A stretch of 64,000 nucleotides of DNA from NCBI GenBank assembly GCA_017475485.1, contig JAFVFO010000009.1:1-64000 (forward strand), in the 5' to 3' direction. Origin of the DNA: Candidatus Gastranaerophilales bacterium (GTDB lineage: Bacteria > Cyanobacteriota > Vampirovibrionia > Gastranaerophilales > Gastranaerophilaceae). The position numbers and the translations under genes were made by a program. Below, piece after piece: positions 60,412-64,000 of the stretch; position 1 is the stretch's first letter, and every line of letters starts with the position of its first letter. Under the pieces are notes generated by a model. That model had not been told where the DNA came from, searched no databases, and saw only the letters and a list, made by a program, of their open reading frames with translations.

Positions 60412-61611
60412 ATGACAACAGGTAACAAAACAATTGAAATTCAACCGGCTGATAAAATTACAAAAATGCCCAAATACATTTTTGCTCAATTAGCGGATTG
60501 GAAGCAAGAAGCCATAAAAAACGGGGTTGATGTAATAGATATTTCTATAGGCAATCCTGACGGTGCAACACCTGATCCTGTTGTCAGAGTTGCAGTTGAA
60601 GCTATACAAAATCCGGCAAACCATGGCTATCCTAATTTTAGAGGTAAACCCGAATTAAGACAAGCAATTTCAAGCTGGATGAAAAGAAGATACAGAGTAG
60701 ATATCGACCCTGATACCGAAGTTCAGACTTTAATCGGCGAAAAAGAAGGATTAGCTAATATTGCACTTGCATATACAAACCCCGGAGATACAAACATCAT
60801 CCCTGACCCTTATTATCCTGTTTTGTGCAGGGGAACACTGCTTGCAGGCGGAACACCTTATTTTGTAAAATTAAAGGAAGAAAACAGATTTTTAATTGAT
60901 TTATCCGAAATTCCGGATGATGTTGCAGACAAAGCTAAAATATTTTTTATAAATTATCCTAATAATCCGACAGGTGCTGTTGCTCCAAAGAGCTTTTTAT
61001 CGGATGTTGTTTCATTTTGTCGTGAACACAATATTTTGCTTGTATCTGACCTTGCCTATGGTGAAGTATGTTTTTCAAACTATAGACCATATTCAATATT
61101 CAACATTGACGGCGCTAAAGATATAGCAATTGAATTTCACTCTTTTACAAAAACATTTAATATGGCAGGCTGGAGATGCGGCTTTGCAGTTGGCAGAAAG
61201 GACTTTATTTCAAATTTGTATGCAATGAAATCAAATATGGATTACGGTACTTCAACAATTGTTCAAGACGCATGTATAGCCGCTCTTAATATGGATATAA
61301 AATACGTTAAATCTATTATGGATATATATGACGCAAGACGCGAAACTATGGCTCAGGGCTTTACAGACCTTGGTTTTTATGCACCACGTTCCGACGCTAC
61401 TATGTATTTTTGGATAAAAATTCCTTCCACATTTAAAAATTCTATGGAATTTTGCAGATATGTATTAGATAAAACAGGTGTTTTGCTAACCCCGGGCAGT
61501 GCCTTCGGTGCTTTGAGCGATGACCATTTCAGAGTATCTTTAGTTCAGCCTATTCTCAGAATTCAAGAAGTATTCAGAAGATTTAGAGAAGCGGGAATAA
61601 AATACGAATAG
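60412..61611 (+). CDS. LL-diaminopimelate-type class I aminotransferase
   Basis: 399 residues, fold type I PLP enzyme. The PLP lysine is in S-F-T-K-T-F-N-M-A-G-W-R; N-Y-P-N-N-P-T-G-A and S-D-L-A-Y-G-E are the usual cofactor contacts; the phosphate-binding/substrate Arg is in D-H-F-R-V-S-L-V. The N-terminus I-D-I-S-I-G-N-P-D and pattern F-R-G-K-P-E-L-R suggest the DapL2 / alanine-glutamate aminotransferase branch common in Cyanobacteria and anaerobes. It may make lysine/meso-diaminopimelate for peptidoglycan. Start chosen by AAAGGAATT. Confidence 0.87.
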   Translation: MTTGNKTIEIQPADKITKMPKYIFAQLADWKQEAIKNGVDVIDISIGNPDGATPDPVVRVAVEAIQNPANHGYPNFRGKPELRQAISSWMKRRYRVDIDPDTEVQTLIGEKEGLANIALAYTNPGDTNIIPDPYYPVLCRGTLLAGGTPYFVKLKEENRFLIDLSEIPDDVADKAKIFFINYPNNPTGAVAPKSFLSDVVSFCREHNILLVSDLAYGEVCFSNYRPYSIFNIDGAKDIAIEFHSFTKTFNMAGWRCGFAVGRKDFISNLYAMKSNMDYGTSTIVQDACIAALNMDIKYVKSIMDIYDARRETMAQGFTDLGFYAPRSDATMYFWIKIPSTFKNSMEFCRYVLDKTGVLLTPGSAFGALSDDHFRVSLVQPILRIQEVFRRFREAGIKYE

Positions 61612-61713
61612 CATTTTGCAAGATAAACTTTTGTAAAAAAATGCTTAATTTTCCTAAAGTTTCAATAAAAACCTTACGATTATATCTTTGTATATAATAT
61701 TAAGGAGTTTTGA

Positions 61714-61968
61714 ATGAGTTTTGGTTCTACAGAAGGCATAGGTGCTATTTCATCTTCTATGTCAGGTGAATATCCCCTGCAGCGTACAGGCCAATCTGAT
61801 GCAGACAGGGATATAATGACAGGCAGCGGGTCTGTTTGGGTGAATGATGGTGATAATTCTTATGGTGTAGGCGGAGATTTAAGCTGGTTTAGTTCTGATA
61901 CTTTAGAACCACCGCCCGCGGGAACGGACTTAACGGCTGAATTCGATTTATATAATGAGTTATTTTAA
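61714..61968 (+). CDS. Small acidic Gly/Ser-rich protein
   Basis: 84 residues, not recognised. The N-terminus S-F-G-S-T-E-G-I-G-A-I-S-S-S-M-S-G looks unstructured; the rest is acidic with G-D-N-S-Y-G-V-G-G-D-L-S-W-F. No signal peptide. Shine-Dalgarno AAGGAG supports translation; TATAAT at 61693-61698 lies close upstream. It resembles the short tags of the other lineage-specific proteins and may be secreted by a non-Sec route. Confidence 0.5.
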   Translation: MSFGSTEGIGAISSSMSGEYPLQRTGQSDADRDIMTGSGSVWVNDGDNSYGVGGDLSWFSSDTLEPPPAGTDLTAEFDLYNELF

Positions 61969-61990
61969 TACTGACGATTTTGATTAATAA

Positions 61991-62026
61991 AAAAAGACTG
62001 CAAACAATAGCTTGCAGTCTTTTTAT
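61991..62026. terminator. Bidirectional terminator
   Basis: AAAAAGACTGCAA (61991-62003) pairs with TTGCAGTCTTTTT (62012-62024), loop ACAATAGC. Serves 61714 and the convergent rpsA. Confidence 0.88.
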
Positions 62027-62037
62027 TTGAAATTAAA

Positions 62038-63126
62038 TTATTCGCTAACTTCTTCTTTATTAGCTTCTTTAATATCTTTCATTGATAAGCCGATTCTGTG
62101 TTCTTGAGGTGTGAATTTTTTGATTAATACTTCAATTTCATCACCTAAATTAAACATAGAATTTAAGTTTACCTGTCCGTCTGAAATTTCAGATGAAGGC
62201 AATAATGCTTCTACGCCGGGGTAAATATTGATAAATGCGCCGAATGAAGTGATTTTATTGATTGTACCTTTTACAACATCGCCTTCTTTGAATTTATCAA
62301 TAATTTCTTCCCAAGGATTAGCACCCATTCTCTTAAGAGATAAGGAAATTCTTTTAAGATTTTCATCAATTTTGATGATTTTAACTTGAATTTTTTGGCC
62401 TAATTGAATAACATCACTCGGGTGTTTAATTCTTTCCCAAGAAATTTCTGAAATTGGTAAAAGTCCGTCTATGCCTTCGATATCAACAAATGCACCGAAG
62501 TCTGCAATTCTGACAACTTCACCTTCAACAATTTGGTCAATCGCAAGTTTAGAAATAATTTCATCAACAACCATTTCTCTTTGTTGTGTATATACTTGTC
62601 TTTGAGATAAGATAAGTTTATTTCTTTTAGGATCTGCTTCTAAAATTTTAACTTCAATTTCTTGACCGATTTGCATTTCAGAAGGTGCGCCTGTTCTTAA
62701 TTGGCTTGAAGGAATAAAACCTCTTAAGCCTTCAATTTCTGCAATTAAACCGCCCTTAACAGAAGATAAAACTTTTGCAAGAGCTGTTTCATTTGAAGTT
62801 TTGATATCTGTAAGTTTTTGCCATGCTTGTGCGCAAGAAACTTTTTTAAGTGATAATACTGCTATTTCGTCATCTTCTTCATCTTTAATGATGTAGAATT
62901 CTTTTTCGTCCCAAAGTTTAACTATTTCATCAACATTTTTATCTTGGAAATTTGAAATTTCGCGATTTGGTAAAAATGCTTCTGTTTTAGCACCTATATC
63001 AACTAAAAATCCGTCTTTTTCTTTTTTAACTACAACGCCTTTAACAACGTCTGCTACATTGATTTTGTAAGTGTAAGAATTTGATAACAGTTCTTCAAAT
63101 TCTTGATTTGTCATGGTTTCTGCCAT
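62038..63126 (-). CDS. rpsA: 30S ribosomal protein S1
   Basis: 362 residues with four S1/OB domains (about 18-85, 100-165, 185-255 and 270-345), each with a G-x3-G-x-V..G-A-F-V/I pattern (e.g. G-A-F-V-D-I-E-G-I-D-G-L-L-P). This is shorter than the six-domain E. coli S1 and similar to cyanobacterial and Gram-positive S1-like proteins. It would help mRNA binding to 30S. Its ATG follows the ispH stop with no gap (TAAATG), so it depends on translational coupling. Confidence 0.9.
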   Translation of the reverse strand: MAETMTNQEFEELLSNSYTYKINVADVVKGVVVKKEKDGFLVDIGAKTEAFLPNREISNFQDKNVDEIVKLWDEKEFYIIKDEEDDEIAVLSLKKVSCAQAWQKLTDIKTSNETALAKVLSSVKGGLIAEIEGLRGFIPSSQLRTGAPSEMQIGQEIEVKILEADPKRNKLILSQRQVYTQQREMVVDEIISKLAIDQIVEGEVVRIADFGAFVDIEGIDGLLPISEISWERIKHPSDVIQLGQKIQVKIIKIDENLKRISLSLKRMGANPWEEIIDKFKEGDVVKGTINKITSFGAFINIYPGVEALLPSSEISDGQVNLNSMFNLGDEIEVLIKKFTPQEHRIGLSMKDIKEANKEEVSE

Positions 63127-64000
63127 TTATATTGTCCTTTCTAATTTATTAATTACTTCTTGAATTATGTTGTCAGGAGTGGAAGCACCTGCTGTCACTC
63201 CTATGTTTAGCGAATTTTTTATAATTTCATTATAGTTGTCGAGTTCATTTTCGTCTTCTATATGAATTGTTTGGGTTATATCTTTTAATAATTGCGCCAA
63301 GTGGGTTGTGTTTGCGCTTTTTTTAGAACCTACAACCACCATTAAATCTGAAACCTGTGCAAGTTGTTTTGCTTCTTCCTGTCTCAGCGTAGTTGAAGGG
63401 CAAATTGTATTTTGTACTTTTAAAATTTTGCAAATACTGCTAAGGTAATCAATAACTTCAAAAAGATATTCTTTTGTTTGTGTTGTTTGAAGCACAACAC
63501 CTACCTTGTGTGAAGATTTCAGTATATTTTCGATTCGTCTTAAATCTTGTATAGATGAAGCTATTATTACATTTTCGGGGTTTTTGGCTTTTGCTTTGGC
63601 GTTAGCACAAATAGCTATTACTTCGGGATGTTCGGCTTTTCCTAAAATGATTACCAAATAGTCGTCATGAGCTAATTCCATGGCTTTTGACTGTACTTTT
63701 TTAACGTCAAAACAAGTTAAATCAACAAGTTCATAGCCTTTATTTTCAATTTGTCTAAAAACTTCATTGCTTTCACCATGGCTTCTTATAACGCAAATCC
63801 CCACCCCCTTTTCGGGTAGTTTGTTAATTGTAACTATTCCGGAATTTTCAAGCTCTGAAATAACATGCGAATTATGTATCAATTCGCCCAATACGGAAAT
63901 TTTTTTATTCGGGTTTTCTTTTTTTAGCTTAATTGTTGTTTCAACGGCTCGTTTTACACCGTAGCAGAAGCCTGCGTTTTTTGCTAATTTAATATTCTTT
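63127..64000 (-). CDS. ispH: 4-hydroxy-3-methylbut-2-enyl diphosphate reductase (5' end beyond window)
   Basis: The frame is open to 64000, giving at least 290 residues; the first few codons and promoter are outside. The first Fe-S Cys is in N-A-G-F-C-Y-G-V-K-R-A-V-E (near 63960), the second in L-T-C-F-D-V-K-K and the third in I-C-P-S-T-T-L-R-Q-E-E. H-N-S-H-V-I, G-K-A-E-H-P-E and T-A-G-A-S-T-P complete the signature. It makes IPP and DMAPP in the last MEP step, using reduced ferredoxin/flavodoxin. The ispH-rpsA junction recalls the fused ispH-S1 of some Firmicutes. Confidence 0.93.
   Translation of the reverse strand, partial: KNIKLAKNAGFCYGVKRAVETTIKLKKENPNKKISVLGELIHNSHVISELENSGIVTINKLPEKGVGICVIRSHGESNEVFRQIENKGYELVDLTCFDVKKVQSKAMELAHDDYLVIILGKAEHPEVIAICANAKAKAKNPENVIIASSIQDLRRIENILKSSHKVGVVLQTTQTKEYLFEVIDYLSSICKILKVQNTICPSTTLRQEEAKQLAQVSDLMVVVGSKKSANTTHLAQLLKDITQTIHIEDENELDNYNEIIKNSLNIGVTAGASTPDNIIQEVINKLERTI

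Noticed and set aside
1..64000. tRNA genes and CRISPR arrays
   Set aside because: All gaps were read for the T-loop consensus (GGTTCGAATCC-like) and for spaced direct repeats; none was found.

Overview
The window is AT-rich (about one third G+C by eye) and gene-dense, with genes on both strands. There are no tRNA or rRNA genes, no CRISPR array and no prophage. Several features point to an uncultured gut-type relative of Cyanobacteria (Vampirovibrionia / 'Melainabacteria', order Gastranaerophilales). These are an SLH-domain envelope protein, type IV pilin-like prepilins, a flavodiiron protein typical of anaerobes, the MEP isoprenoid pathway (dxr, ispH), an LL-diaminopimelate-type aminotransferase, and many lineage-restricted proteins that start with a short linker followed by a hydrophobic-x-F-x-G motif. 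This placement is inference from gene content.

Layout. 1-336 is non-coding with two inverted copies of one hairpin. 337-2417 (minus) holds yggT, mtnP, a prepilin and a small protein. 2494-7868 (minus) holds an rRNA/tRNA methyltransferase, an M24 aminopeptidase, a decayed YjbQ-like protein, a decayed membrane pyrophosphatase-like protein and an orphan solute-binding lipoprotein. 7891-9598 holds a YitT protein and an alpha/beta hydrolase without its catalytic Ser and His. 9690-9800 is a candidate small RNA with a C-rich anti-Shine-Dalgarno loop. 9840-12681 (minus) is a SIS-domain/etfB/etfA operon, divergent from hemW. 13784-17582 (minus) is a three-gene overlapping operon for one intact AAA+ ATPase flanked by two related proteins without a Walker A motif. 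17713-25259 (plus) runs from two small unknown genes through dxr to a phospholipid-synthesis cluster. secA and ileS follow divergently. 30881-32780 is a set of lineage-specific genes broken by an IS3-family remnant. 32983-38376 holds a sugar-binding protein, a pseudouridine synthase, serS, two small secreted proteins and a small heat shock protein. 38501-43619 holds unknown proteins and the SLH protein. 43710-52299 holds a ParB-like/nucleotidyltransferase fusion, ffh, trkA-trkH, a formyltransferase, an endonuclease IV homologue and an M48 protease. 52353-64000 holds a flavodiiron protein, a DUF2130 protein, a sugar nucleotidyltransferase with a long unknown N-terminus, an anthranilate phosphoribosyltransferase-like pseudoenzyme, rpsP, an aminotransferase, rpsA and the edge-truncated ispH.

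Three themes stand out. (1) At least eleven transcription-unit-leading genes lack a Shine-Dalgarno sequence and carry a TANNNT hexamer exactly six bases before the ATG, which predicts leaderless mRNAs. (2) Several proteins keep an enzyme fold but have lost the catalytic residues (membrane pyrophosphatase, YjbQ, alpha/beta hydrolase, TrpD, two AAA+ proteins). (3) The AAA+ triad looks like an undescribed hetero-oligomeric machine. Function calls for conserved families rest on motifs read directly from the translated sequence; no database search was run.
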